The notes below the pieces were generated by a model that searched no databases, was not told the DNA's origin, and saw only the letters and a list, made by a program, of their open reading frames with translations. Positions 19,093-26,990 of a stretch of 64,000 nucleotides of DNA are shown here, in pieces. The position numbers were made by a program, and so were the translations under genes. Source of the DNA: JAEXOD01 sp937930275 (GTDB lineage Bacteria > Bacteroidota > Ignavibacteria > Ignavibacteriales > Melioribacteraceae). Each line of letters begins with the position of its first letter. Position 1 is the stretch's first letter. Location of the stretch: positions 9,583-73,582 of the forward strand of contig DAIMZL010000004.1 of the NCBI GenBank assembly GCA_036733965.1, read 5' to 3'.

Positions 19093-19422
19093 ATGAAAAT
19101 TCACAAAAATGATACAGTAATAGTAATTGCCGGTAACAATAAAGGATCTAAAGGAAAAGTTTTAAAGGTATTTCCTAAGACCGAAAGAGTAATAGTTGAA
19201 GGTGTTAACATAAGAAAAAAACATACAAAACCGTCACAAAAAAATCCTCAAGGCGGAATTGTTGAAAAAGAAGCACCTATTCATGTTTCTAACGTTATGA
19301 TTGTAGATCCTAAAACAAATAAACCTTCACGTATAGGTAAAAAGATTATAATTAATGATAGTACCGGAAAACAACAAAGAATACGCGTTAGTAAATCTAG
19401 CGGCGAAATGTTAGATAAATAA
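19093..19422 (+). CDS. rplX: Large-subunit ribosomal protein L24
   Basis: 50S assembly initiator. The 109-residue protein has the KOW motif (NDTVIVIAGNNKGSKGKVLK) near its start, then VIVEGVNIRKKHTKPSQ, GGIVEKEAPIHVSNVMI and a C-terminal basic part. Length and place between rplN and rplE agree with L24. ATG at 19093. Confidence 0.97.
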   Translation: MKIHKNDTVIVIAGNNKGSKGKVLKVFPKTERVIVEGVNIRKKHTKPSQKNPQGGIVEKEAPIHVSNVMIVDPKTNKPSRIGKKIIINDSTGKQQRIRVSKSSGEMLDK

Positions 19423-19443
19423 TTTTGAGGAAATAGTTTAAAA

Positions 19444-20112
19444 ATGGCTAAACAAGAAAAAGTACAAAACAAGCAGGCTACGCCAAATAAAAAAGATAAA
19501 GCCGGAAAGCAACAAGTTGCTGAAACAAAACCGGTTGAGAACTTTGTTGAAGAAAAATTACCTGCAAGATTATTTGAAAAATACAAAAGCGAAATTGTAG
19601 CAAAATTAATGACCGAATTTAACTACTCGAGCGTAATGGAAGTACCAAAAATTGTAAAAATAGTAGTTAATATGGGTGTTGGCGAAGCCGTACAAGATAG
19701 CAAGTTATTAGACGAAGCTATTAAAGACTTAGAAACAATTACCGGACAAAAAGCGTCGGTTCGTACTGCCAGAAAGTCTATTTCTAACTTTAAGTTACGT
19801 GAGAACATGAAAATTGGTGCTATGGTAACTTTAAGACGTGGAAAAATGTATGAATTTTTAGATAGATTTGTAACTTTAGCATTACCACGTGTAAGAGACT
19901 TTAAAGGTATTAGCGATAAATCATTTGACGGACGCGGAAATTATTCTATCGGTATAAAAGAACAAATTATTTTCCCAGAAATAAACATCGATAAAATAAA
20001 TAAAGTTAGAGGTATGGATATTACCTTCGTAACTACCGCAAAAACGGATAAAGAAGCTTATGCACTTTTAGCAGCATTTGGTGTTCCATTTAGAAAGAAA
20101 GAAATTAATTAA
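19444..20112 (+). CDS. rplE: Large-subunit ribosomal protein L5 with N-terminal extension
   Basis: 5S rRNA-binding protein of the central protuberance. The core (from about residue 40, LPARLFEKYKSEI) is a normal L5: NYSSVMEVPKIVKIVVNMG, TGQKASVRTARKSISNFK, IGAMVTLRRGKMYEFLDRF, DGRGNYSIGIKEQIIFPEI and GMDITFVTTAKTD. The protein has 222 residues rather than about 180 because of a Lys/Gln/Ala-rich, apparently disordered extension. The start at 19444 has a GAGGA site upstream, and no alternative start with a Shine-Dalgarno site exists close to the core. Confidence 0.95.
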   Translation: MAKQEKVQNKQATPNKKDKAGKQQVAETKPVENFVEEKLPARLFEKYKSEIVAKLMTEFNYSSVMEVPKIVKIVVNMGVGEAVQDSKLLDEAIKDLETITGQKASVRTARKSISNFKLRENMKIGAMVTLRRGKMYEFLDRFVTLALPRVRDFKGISDKSFDGRGNYSIGIKEQIIFPEINIDKINKVRGMDITFVTTAKTDKEAYALLAAFGVPFRKKEIN

Positions 20113-20121
20113 GGAATAAAT

Positions 20122-20391
20122 ATGGCAAGAAAATGCTTATATGCACGCGAAGAGAAGAAGAAAAAAGTTGCAGAAAAATATGCTGCTCTTCGTAAAGAGT
20201 TAAAAGAAAAAGGTGATTACGAAGCATTACAGCAGTTACCACGAAATGCTTCCCCTATACGTTTACATAATAGATGTTTAATGACCGGAAGACCACGCGG
20301 CTACTATAGAAAATTTGGAGTTTCCAGATTAACTTTTAGAGAAATGGCATTACGCGGTGAAATACCCGGTATAAAAAAAGCAAGTTGGTAA
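20122..20391 (+). CDS. rpsN: Small-subunit ribosomal protein S14 (zinc-free type)
   Basis: 30S head protein. The 89-residue product is the long, zinc-free form: it lacks the paired CxxC motifs of the short form and has the spacer LRKELKEKGDYEALQQLPRN followed by NRCLMTGRPRGYYRKFGVSR and FREMALRGEIPGIKKASW. Order rplE-rpsN-rpsH is standard. ATG at 20122 with AAGGAA upstream. Confidence 0.97.
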   Translation: MARKCLYAREEKKKKVAEKYAALRKELKEKGDYEALQQLPRNASPIRLHNRCLMTGRPRGYYRKFGVSRLTFREMALRGEIPGIKKASW

Positions 20392-20409
20392 TTTTTTGGA
20401 GGAAATTAA

Positions 20410-20805
20410 ATGCCAGTAACAGATCCGATAGCCGATTATTTAACAAGATTAAGAAATGCTGTTAAAGCCAAAAAGAAATATGTAGAAATTCCGGCTTCGA
20501 ACATGAAAATAAGTATAAGCGTAATATTAAAAAATCGCAATTTTATAAAAGATTTTAATATTATTGAAGATAATAAACAAAATATCATTCGTTTACACTT
20601 AAAATATTCAGAAATTGGACCTGCAATTAGCGGGTTGAAAAGAGTAAGTACTCCGGGTTTACGTAGATATGTACCTGCTGAAAGAGTACCACGTGTATTA
20701 AACGGATTGGGATTATCAATAATCTCAACATCAAAAGGATTGCTCACAGATAGAGAAGCCAAAGAAGCTAATGTGGGCGGCGAAGTAATTTGCTATATTT
20801 GGTAA
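20410..20805 (+). CDS. rpsH: Small-subunit ribosomal protein S8
   Basis: Central-domain 16S rRNA-binding protein; in E. coli it represses the spc operon. The 131 residues begin PVTDPIADYLTRLRNA and end with the signature GLSIISTSKGLLTDREAKE and GGEVICYIW. GGAGG lies before the ATG at 20410. rplF follows 18 bp later. Confidence 0.97.
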   Translation: MPVTDPIADYLTRLRNAVKAKKKYVEIPASNMKISISVILKNRNFIKDFNIIEDNKQNIIRLHLKYSEIGPAISGLKRVSTPGLRRYVPAERVPRVLNGLGLSIISTSKGLLTDREAKEANVGGEVICYIW

Positions 20806-20823
20806 AATTTAAGAGGTTTAACT

Positions 20824-21360
20824 GTGTCGAGAATAGGTAAAAAACCGATAAATATTAAAGGTGTTACCGTTAATAAAAGCGGTAATTTAGTAAAAGTAAA
20901 AGGACCACTTGGTGAATTAGAAACCGAGGTAAATCCTTATATAAACGTTGAAATTAACGCCGAAGAGATAGTTGTTACTCGTCCTAACGATGAAAGAACC
21001 ATTAGAGCGTTGCATGGTTTAACCAGAGCCTTATTACAAAATATGGTTACAGGAGTAACAACAGGTTTTACAAGAGTATTAGATATTGTAGGCGTAGGAT
21101 ATCGTGTTGAACAAAAGGGATCTTGTTTATTATTAAACTTAGGTTTCTCTCATCCGATATTGTTTGAACCTCCTGCAGGAATTAAGTTAGAAGCTACTTC
21201 AAATACTCAAATTAAAATATTCGGAAGTGATAAAGCGTTAGTTGGATTAATTGCTGCAAAAATACGTTCACTTAAAGAACCTGAACCATATAAAGGAAAA
21301 GGTATTAAGTATAGTGACGAAGTTATTATAAGAAAAGCCGGTAAAGCAGCAGGTAAATAG
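20824..21360 (+). CDS. rplF: Large-subunit ribosomal protein L6
   Basis: 50S protein near the factor-binding site. The 178 residues start SRIGKKPI and contain VKGPLGEL, RALHGLTRALLQNMVTGVT, GVGYRVEQKG, LGFSHPI and the C-terminal EPYKGKGIKYSDEVIIRKAGK signature. The start is GTG at 20824 with AGAGG upstream; the second residue serine and the IGKKPI context match the family. Confidence 0.97.
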   Translation: MSRIGKKPINIKGVTVNKSGNLVKVKGPLGELETEVNPYINVEINAEEIVVTRPNDERTIRALHGLTRALLQNMVTGVTTGFTRVLDIVGVGYRVEQKGSCLLLNLGFSHPILFEPPAGIKLEATSNTQIKIFGSDKALVGLIAAKIRSLKEPEPYKGKGIKYSDEVIIRKAGKAAGK

Positions 21361-21384
21361 TAACCTAACGGAGAGAATGAAAAA

Positions 21385-21750
21385 ATGATTAAAAAAGATA
21401 ATAATCGTAGAGCAAGAAAACAAGAAAGAGTAAGAAAAAAAATTAAAGGTACACCGGAAAGACCGAGACTTTCAGTTTTCAGAAGCTTAAGCAAAATATA
21501 TTTACAAGTGATTGACGACGTTAACGGAGTCACCCTTGCAAGTGCAAGCAGTTTATCAAAAGAATTAGCCGAAGAGCTAAAAAATACCAAAACTAAAAAT
21601 GCTCAAAGTAAATTAGTAGGTAAACTTTTAGGAAAAGTTGCTATTGAAAAAGGGATTGAAACAGTAGTATTCGATAGAAACGGATACGGATATCACGGTA
21701 GAATTAAAAGTGCAGCTGATGGTGCACGTGAAGCAGGATTGAAATTTTAA
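21385..21750 (+). CDS. rplR: Large-subunit ribosomal protein L18
   Basis: 5S rRNA-binding protein. The 121-residue product contains RRARKQERVRKKIKGTPERP, RLSVFRSLSKIYLQVIDD and a C-terminal VVFDRNGYGYHGRIKSAADG block, all typical. ATG at 21385. Only seven bases separate its stop from a tRNA gene, so the transcript must be cut there for the tRNA to mature. Confidence 0.97.
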   Translation: MIKKDNNRRARKQERVRKKIKGTPERPRLSVFRSLSKIYLQVIDDVNGVTLASASSLSKELAEELKNTKTKNAQSKLVGKLLGKVAIEKGIETVVFDRNGYGYHGRIKSAADGAREAGLKF

Positions 21751-21757
21751 ATTTGAT

Positions 21758-21828
21758 TGCCGGATCGTCTAATGGCAGGACTACGCCCTTTGGAGGCGTC
21801 TGTATAGGTTCGAATCCTGTTCCGGCAG
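21758..21828 (+). tRNA. tRNA-Gln (anticodon UUG)
   Basis: Seventy-one bases fold into a cloverleaf. The acceptor stem TGCCGGA pairs with TCCGGCA, with G as discriminator. The anticodon stem ACGCC (21783-21787) pairs with GGCGT, and the seven-base loop CTTTGGA puts TTG at 21790-21792. The T arm has the TTCGAAT loop. A U1-A72 pair fits bacterial glutamine tRNAs. CCA is not encoded. The gene lies between rplR and rpsE on the same strand and is probably released from the ribosomal protein transcript. Confidence 0.95.
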
Positions 21829-21868
21829 CAAGTTTATTAAGTAAAAATTTGAAACAACGGAGTTAAAA

Positions 21869-22375
21869 TTGAAGCCAAAAAAAGTATCGGGAATTGAAAA
21901 CCTTAAAGAAAAGGTTGTACATATCAATCGAGTAGCTAAAGTAGTAAAAGGCGGTAGAAGATTTAGTTTTAACGCTATAGTAGTAGTTGGTGACGGAAAC
22001 GGTCACGTAGGAGTTGGCTTAGGTAAAGCTAATGAAGTTACCGATGCTATTACAAAAGGCATTGAAGATGCAAAGAAAAATTTATATAGAGTTCCTATTG
22101 TAAAAGGCACTATCCCTCACGAAATTCTTGGTAAATTTGGAGCTGGAAAAGTGTTGTTAAAACCGGCTACTCCCGGTACCGGATTAATTGCCGGCGGCGG
22201 AGTTCGTGCAGTATTGGAATCTGCCGGTGTAACAGATATATTAACAAAATCGTTAGGTTCTTCTAATTCGCATAATCAAGTTAAAGCTACTTTAAATGGA
22301 TTAATCAACTTAGTTGATGCCTACACAATGGCTAAAAAACGCGGAATGACAGTAACCGAGTTATTTAATTCGTAA
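21869..22375 (+). CDS. rpsE: Small-subunit ribosomal protein S5
   Basis: 30S accuracy protein. The 168 residues contain EKVVHINRVAKVVKGGRRFS, GDGNGHVGVGLGKANEV, GAGKVLLKPATPGTGLIAGG and the C-terminal SLGSSNSHNQVKATLNGL. The start is TTG at 21869; CGGAG at 21858-21862 is suitably spaced and no closer ATG exists. It is the first protein gene after the embedded tRNA. Confidence 0.96.
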   Translation: MKPKKVSGIENLKEKVVHINRVAKVVKGGRRFSFNAIVVVGDGNGHVGVGLGKANEVTDAITKGIEDAKKNLYRVPIVKGTIPHEILGKFGAGKVLLKPATPGTGLIAGGGVRAVLESAGVTDILTKSLGSSNSHNQVKATLNGLINLVDAYTMAKKRGMTVTELFNS

Positions 22376-22384
22376 GAGGATATG

Positions 22385-22573
22385 ATGAGTAAAAAATTAA
22401 AAGTTACCCAGATAAGAAGCATAATAGATAGACCTTTCACTCAAAAGCGCACAATTGCAGCTTTAGGTTTAGGAAGACCTAATTATGTTAAAGTACACAA
22501 TGATACACCTCAAATAAGAGGGATGTTAAATAAAGTAAGTCATCTTGTAAAAGTTGAAGAAATTGAAGAATAG
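22385..22573 (+). CDS. rpmD: Large-subunit ribosomal protein L30
   Basis: Small 50S protein of 62 residues with the L30 pattern: KLKVTQIRSIIDRPFTQKRT, then LGLGRPNYVKVHNDTPQIRGM and a C-terminal VSHLVKVEEIE strand. ATG codons stand at 22382 and 22385; the second is better spaced from GAGGA at 22376-22380 and is used here, a difference of one residue. Usual place between rpsE and rplO. Confidence 0.95.
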   Translation: MSKKLKVTQIRSIIDRPFTQKRTIAALGLGRPNYVKVHNDTPQIRGMLNKVSHLVKVEEIEE

Positions 22574-22582
22574 GGTAAAACT

Positions 22583-23047
22583 ATGGATATATTAAGTAAT
22601 TTAAAATTTGCAGAAGGCTCCGTTAAAAATAAAAAAAGAGTAGGACGTGGAGAAGGTTCCGGACATGGCGGTACAGCTACTCGTGGTATGAACGGTCAAA
22701 GAAGCCGTAGCGGTGCTAAATTTAAAGCTTGGTTTGAAGGCGGTCAAATGCCTTTACAACGTAGAATTCCGAAAAGAGGTTTTACAAATATTTTCAAAAT
22801 TCATTATCAAGCTGTTAACGTAGAAAAGTTACAAAAGTTAGTTGATGACAAAAAAGTTACCGATGGTGTTATTAATGCCGCAATATTATATAAGTTTGGT
22901 GTTATTGCTAAAGCAAGCGCTCCTTATAAAATTTTAGGTGACGGTGATATTACTGCAGTTCTTAATGTTGAAGCTCATAAATTCAGCGCTTCGGCAAAAA
23001 ATAAAATAGAAGCATTAGGCGGATTAACTAAAGAGATAAAAATTTAA
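22583..23047 (+). CDS. rplO: Large-subunit ribosomal protein L15
   Basis: Late-assembly 50S protein. The 154 residues include the basic, glycine-rich N-terminal part (KKRVGRGEGSGHGGTATRG, GQRSRSGAKFKAWFEGGQMP) and PLQRRIPKRGFTN, followed by a globular C-terminal domain ending in AKNKIEALGG. The TAA stop shares its last base with the ATG of secY, so the two are translationally coupled. Confidence 0.97.
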   Translation: MDILSNLKFAEGSVKNKKRVGRGEGSGHGGTATRGMNGQRSRSGAKFKAWFEGGQMPLQRRIPKRGFTNIFKIHYQAVNVEKLQKLVDDKKVTDGVINAAILYKFGVIAKASAPYKILGDGDITAVLNVEAHKFSASAKNKIEALGGLTKEIKI

Positions 23048-24375
23048 TGAGTAGGCTACAAGATACCTTTCGTAATATTTTTAAGATTACAGAATTAAGG
23101 CAAAAGATTGTTTATACTTTAGCCTTACTTTTGATTGTAAGAGTTGGTTCCCATATTACTTTGCCCGGAATCGACTCGTTTTTATTATCTGAAGCTATGA
23201 GTAATAAGACTTCAGATAATTTATTTGGCTTATACGACTTGTTTGTAGGCGGTGCATTTTCTAATGCTGCTATATTTGCGCTTGGTATAATGCCTTACAT
23301 CAGTTCATCTATTATTATTCAGCTTTTAGGTGCTGTTGTTCCTTACTTCCAAAAACTTCAACAAGAAGGTGAAGAAGGTAGGAAAAAAATTACACAGTTA
23401 ACCAGGTACGGAACGGTTTTTATTTCCGCTTTCCAAGCTTGGGGAACTACTATTCATTTAAATAATTTAACATATGACGGTCAATCAATTGTTGCAGCTC
23501 CCGGATTTGCTTTTACGGTAACTACGGTTGTATTTTTAGTTGCCGGTACAATGTTTATTATGTGGATGGGTGAGCAAATAACCGAAAGAGGAATAGGAAA
23601 CGGTATTTCTTTAATAATATTTATTAATATTATTAATAGGTTGCCATTTTCGCTATTAGATGAATATCGTTTAATTGCTGCAGGACAAAGAAATATTATT
23701 ATTGAAATTATAATATTAGCGTTTATGGTTATTGTTATTGCCGGTATTGTTTTAGTTACACAAGGTACAAGAAGAATTCCGGTTCAATATGCTAAACGTG
23801 TAGTAGGAAGAAAAGTTTATGGCGGAGTAACACAGTATATACCTTTAAGAGTGAATACTGCCGGTGTAATGCCCATCATTTTCGCACAATCTATTATGTT
23901 TATTCCAAGCACAGTTCTTTCATTTTTCCCTGAAAGCGAAGCAATGCAAACATTAGCATCATATTTTGTGCATACATCTTTTTCTTACTCAATAATTTAT
24001 GCTTTAATAATTGTTTTCTTTACATATTTTTATACCGCAATTGCATTTAACCCGCAAGATGTAGCTGAAAATATGAAAAAACAAGGTGGTTTTGTTCCTG
24101 GTATTAGACCGGGTAAACCAACTGCGGAGTTTATTGATAACATTTTAACTAAAATTACATTGCCTGGAAGTATCTTTTTGGCAATAATCGCAATTCTTCC
24201 GGCTTTTGTTTCCAGATTTGGAGTATCAGGTAGTTTTGCCTCATTTTTTGGCGGTACAAGTTTACTAATTATGGTTGGTGTAGCATTAGATACATTACAA
24301 CAGATTGAATCGCACTTATTGATGAGACATTATGACGGATTTATGAAATCAGGTAAAATAAAAGGTAGAAGATAA
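23047..24375 (+). CDS. secY: Preprotein translocase subunit SecY
   Basis: Channel protein of the Sec machinery in the inner membrane. The 442-residue product has about ten hydrophobic segments and the conserved SecY blocks LLIVRVGSHITLPGID, LGIMPYISSSIIIQLL, GIGNGISLIIF, GRKVYGGVTQYIPLRVNTAGVMPIIFA in pieces and QDVAENMKKQGGFVPGIRPG. Its ATG overlaps the rplO stop by one base. adk, which often follows secY, is absent; map comes next after 19 bp. Confidence 0.98.
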   Translation: MSRLQDTFRNIFKITELRQKIVYTLALLLIVRVGSHITLPGIDSFLLSEAMSNKTSDNLFGLYDLFVGGAFSNAAIFALGIMPYISSSIIIQLLGAVVPYFQKLQQEGEEGRKKITQLTRYGTVFISAFQAWGTTIHLNNLTYDGQSIVAAPGFAFTVTTVVFLVAGTMFIMWMGEQITERGIGNGISLIIFINIINRLPFSLLDEYRLIAAGQRNIIIEIIILAFMVIVIAGIVLVTQGTRRIPVQYAKRVVGRKVYGGVTQYIPLRVNTAGVMPIIFAQSIMFIPSTVLSFFPESEAMQTLASYFVHTSFSYSIIYALIIVFFTYFYTAIAFNPQDVAENMKKQGGFVPGIRPGKPTAEFIDNILTKITLPGSIFLAIIAILPAFVSRFGVSGSFASFFGGTSLLIMVGVALDTLQQIESHLLMRHYDGFMKSGKIKGRR

Positions 24376-24394
24376 TCAAAAAATTTATTATATT

Positions 24395-25150
24395 GTGATT
24401 CTGATTAAAAATATTTCGGAAATTGAGCTAATTCGTGAAAGTTCAAGAATTGTTGCAGAGACTTTACAACTTGTAAAAAGTTATGTAAAACCGGGAATAA
24501 CGACTTTTGAGTTGGATCAGATAGCAGAAGATTACATAAGAAGTAATAATGGTATCCCTGCTTTTAAGGGATACGGATACGGCACTCCGTTTCCTGCTAC
24601 AATTTGTGCATCTATAGATGAAGAAGTTGTACACGGCATACCGAGTGATAGAGTGTTAAAAGAAGGCGAAATTATTTCAGTTGATATTGGTGTTCTTAAA
24701 AATAATTATTATGGTGATGCTGCTTTAACGATTGCCGTAGGTGAAATTTCAGAAGAAAAAAGACAATTAATGAAAGTTACGGAAGAGTCTTTGTACAAAG
24801 GAATTGAAGCTGCCGTTGCAGGTAATCGAATAGGAGATATCTCATATGCCGTACAAAATTATGTTGAAAAATACGGATACGGAGTAGTAAGAGACTTAAC
24901 CGGACACGGTGTAGGTCGAAAATTACATGAAGATCCTCAAATTCCAAATTACGGCAGAAAGAAATCAGGACCGGAAATTAAAAACGGTATGACAATAGCA
25001 ATTGAACCAATGATAAATATGGGAACATATAAAGTTACTGTTGCAGATGACGAATGGACAATAACGACATTAGATAATTTACCTTCAGCTCATTTTGAGC
25101 ATACAATAGCAATAATAAACGGAAAACCAGAAATATTAAGTGTTTGTTAA
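24395..25150 (+). CDS. map: Methionine aminopeptidase, type I
   Basis: Cytosolic metalloenzyme that removes the initiator methionine. The 251 residues contain all metal ligands in order: Asp in SVDIGV, Asp in YYGDAAL, His in GHGVGRKLHE, Glu in IAIEPM and Glu in HFEHT. The substrate-side CASIDEEVVHGIP block is present. The length is that of a type Ia enzyme with no zinc-finger extension. Start GTG at 24395; no strong Shine-Dalgarno site is visible. Confidence 0.97.
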   Translation: MILIKNISEIELIRESSRIVAETLQLVKSYVKPGITTFELDQIAEDYIRSNNGIPAFKGYGYGTPFPATICASIDEEVVHGIPSDRVLKEGEIISVDIGVLKNNYYGDAALTIAVGEISEEKRQLMKVTEESLYKGIEAAVAGNRIGDISYAVQNYVEKYGYGVVRDLTGHGVGRKLHEDPQIPNYGRKKSGPEIKNGMTIAIEPMINMGTYKVTVADDEWTITTLDNLPSAHFEHTIAIINGKPEILSVC

Positions 25151-25156
25151 GGATAT

Positions 25157-25375
25157 ATGGCTAAACAAGGACAGATAAAAGTTGACGGAATAGTAACCGA
25201 AACATTACCGAATGCCTATTTTAAGGTAAAACTTGAAAACGGGCATGAGATTTTGGCACATATATCCGGTAAGATGCGAATGCATTTTATAAAGATATTA
25301 GTAGGTGATAAAGTTGCAATTGAGCTTTCTCCTTACGATTTAAATAAAGGTAGAATAACATACAGATATAAATAG
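25157..25375 (+). CDS. infA: Translation initiation factor IF-1
   Basis: OB-fold factor that occupies the 30S A site during initiation. The 72-residue protein reads IKVDGIVTETLPNAYFKVKL, then GHEILAHISGKMRMHFIKIL and GDKVAIELSPYDLNKGRI, a near-consensus IF-1. It lies between map and rpmJ, its usual neighbours. ATG at 25157 with AAGGA upstream. Confidence 0.98.
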   Translation: MAKQGQIKVDGIVTETLPNAYFKVKLENGHEILAHISGKMRMHFIKILVGDKVAIELSPYDLNKGRITYRYK

Positions 25376-25384
25376 GGACTATCG

Positions 25385-25498
25385 ATGAAAGTACGTGCAT
25401 CCATCAAAAAAATGTGTGAAAGTTGCAAAATAATTAAAAGGAACGGCGTTGTAAGGGTAATTTGCAAGAACCCAAAACATAAACAACGTCAAGGATAA
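25385..25498 (+). CDS. rpmJ: Large-subunit ribosomal protein L36 (zinc-binding type)
   Basis: A 37-codon gene translated here directly from the sequence: it begins MKVRASIKKMCESCKIIKRN and ends in KNPKHKQRQG. The zinc ligands Cys11, Cys14, Cys27 and His32 are all present, so this is the zinc-type L36. Ten bases follow infA and 24 precede rpsM, the conserved infA-rpmJ-rpsM order. The start is ATG at 25385. Confidence 0.95.
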   Translation: MKVRASIKKMCESCKIIKRNGVVRVICKNPKHKQRQG

Positions 25499-25522
25499 AC
25501 AATTAATTAGGAGGTTAACGAT

Positions 25523-25906
25523 TTGGCTCGTATAGCTGGAATTGACTTACCAAAGAACAAAAAAGCGTTTATAGGATTAACTTATATTTACGGAATAGGC
25601 CAGTACTCGGCACAAAAAATATTAGCACAAGCTAAAGTAGATCCTAATAAGAAAATAAGTGAACTTACCGAAACAGAAATAGCAGAAATACGTGCTATTA
25701 TGACCAACGAATATAAAGTTGAAGGTACATTACGAAGTGAAGTTCAACAAAATATAAAGCGATTAATGGATATTGGATGCTATCGCGGAATTAGACACAG
25801 AAGAGGACTACCCGTAAGAGGACAACGTACCAGAACAAATTCAAGAACGAGAAAAGGTAAGAGAAGAACTGTAGCAGGCAAAAAGAAACCGGCTGCTAAG
25901 AAATAA
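25523..25906 (+). CDS. rpsM: Small-subunit ribosomal protein S13
   Basis: 30S head protein contacting the P-site tRNA and S19. The 127-residue product begins ARIAGIDLPKNKKAFIGLTY, has the helix-hairpin-helix region YGIGQYSAQKIL and the signature YRGIRHRRGLPVRGQRTRTN with a basic tail. The start is TTG at 25523; GGAGG at 25510-25514 lies eight bases upstream. Confidence 0.97.
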   Translation: MARIAGIDLPKNKKAFIGLTYIYGIGQYSAQKILAQAKVDPNKKISELTETEIAEIRAIMTNEYKVEGTLRSEVQQNIKRLMDIGCYRGIRHRRGLPVRGQRTRTNSRTRKGKRRTVAGKKKPAAKK

Positions 25907-25930
25907 AAATAGTTAAAAAGGAGTTTAAAT

Positions 25931-26317
25931 TTGGCTAAAGCTGTTAAAAAGACAAAGAAAAAAGTGCATGTTGATGCAACCGGTGTCGCTCATATAAAGG
26001 CATCGTTTAATAATGTAATAGTAACAGTTACAGATATTTACGGTAATACAATATCGTGGTCATCAGCAGGAAAGAACGGTTTCAAGGGTTCAAGAAAAAA
26101 CACCCCGTATGCTGCTCAAGTTACTGCCGAAGCTGCAGGCAAAGAAGCATATGACTTAGGCTTGAGAAGAGTAGATGTTTTTGTTAAAGGACCGGGATCC
26201 GGTAGAGAAGCTGCCGTACGCGCATTAAATACTGCAGGTTTATCGGTTATGTCTATTAAAGATATTACCCCGATTCCTCATAACGGTTGCAGACCTCCAA
26301 AACGTAGAAGAGTATAA
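25931..26317 (+). CDS. rpsK: Small-subunit ribosomal protein S11
   Basis: Platform protein of the 30S subunit. The 128 residues contain GVAHIKASFNNVIVTVTDIY, SAGKNGFKGSRKNTPYAAQ, VKGPGSGREAAVRAL and the end motif DITPIPHNGCRPPKRRRV. The start is TTG at 25931; AAGGAG at 25918-25923 is seven bases upstream and no ATG is available nearby. Confidence 0.97.
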   Translation: MAKAVKKTKKKVHVDATGVAHIKASFNNVIVTVTDIYGNTISWSSAGKNGFKGSRKNTPYAAQVTAEAAGKEAYDLGLRRVDVFVKGPGSGREAAVRALNTAGLSVMSIKDITPIPHNGCRPPKRRRV

Positions 26318-26334
26318 ATAGGAGAATTAATTAA

Positions 26335-26961
26335 ATGGCAAGACATACAGGTCCAGTTTGTAAACTTTGCAGAAGAGAAAAACAAAAATTATTTTTAAAA
26401 GGCACGAAATGTACTTCTGAAAAATGCCCTTTAGAAAAGAAGAATTACCCTCCGGGACAACACGGTTTATCCCGCAGAGCAAAGTTTTCGGAATATGGTG
26501 TACAGCTTAGAGAAAAACAAAAAGTTAAAAGAATTTACGGCGTATTAGAAACACAATTTTCAAATTTATTTGAAAAAGCTAATAGAGCTAAAGGACGTAC
26601 AGGCGAAAACTTAATTAAGTTTTTAGAAAGACGTTTAGATAACGTTATTTACAGGTTAGGATTTGCTCCTTCGCGTAATGCCGCACGTCAATTAATATTA
26701 CACCGTCATTTTACAGTTAACGGTATTATTGTTAACATTCCTTCTTATATATTGAATGTTGGTGACGAAATTGCCGTTAGAGAAAATAGTAAAAAATTAG
26801 AAATAATTCATAGTTCTTTACGTAAAGTAAAAGATGATACATATAATTGGTTATCCGTTGATAAAGCAAACTTAAAAGGTACATTCTTGCAAATTCCGGA
26901 TAGAGAAGAAATTCAATTGAATGTAAACGAACAATTAATTGTTGAATTATATTCTAAGTAA
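26335..26961 (+). CDS. rpsD: Small-subunit ribosomal protein S4 (zinc-binding type)
   Basis: Assembly initiator of the 30S body; S4 often regulates the alpha operon. The 208 residues carry an N-terminal zinc motif with Cys9, Cys12, Cys26 and Cys31, then PPGQHGLSRRAKFSEYGVQL and an S4 RNA-binding domain (LERRLDNVIYRLGFAPSRN, ARQLILHRHFTVNG). ATG at 26335 with AGGAG upstream. Confidence 0.98.
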   Translation: MARHTGPVCKLCRREKQKLFLKGTKCTSEKCPLEKKNYPPGQHGLSRRAKFSEYGVQLREKQKVKRIYGVLETQFSNLFEKANRAKGRTGENLIKFLERRLDNVIYRLGFAPSRNAARQLILHRHFTVNGIIVNIPSYILNVGDEIAVRENSKKLEIIHSSLRKVKDDTYNWLSVDKANLKGTFLQIPDREEIQLNVNEQLIVELYSK

Positions 26962-26990
26962 AATAAGAAATTTAATAAAGAGGATTATAA

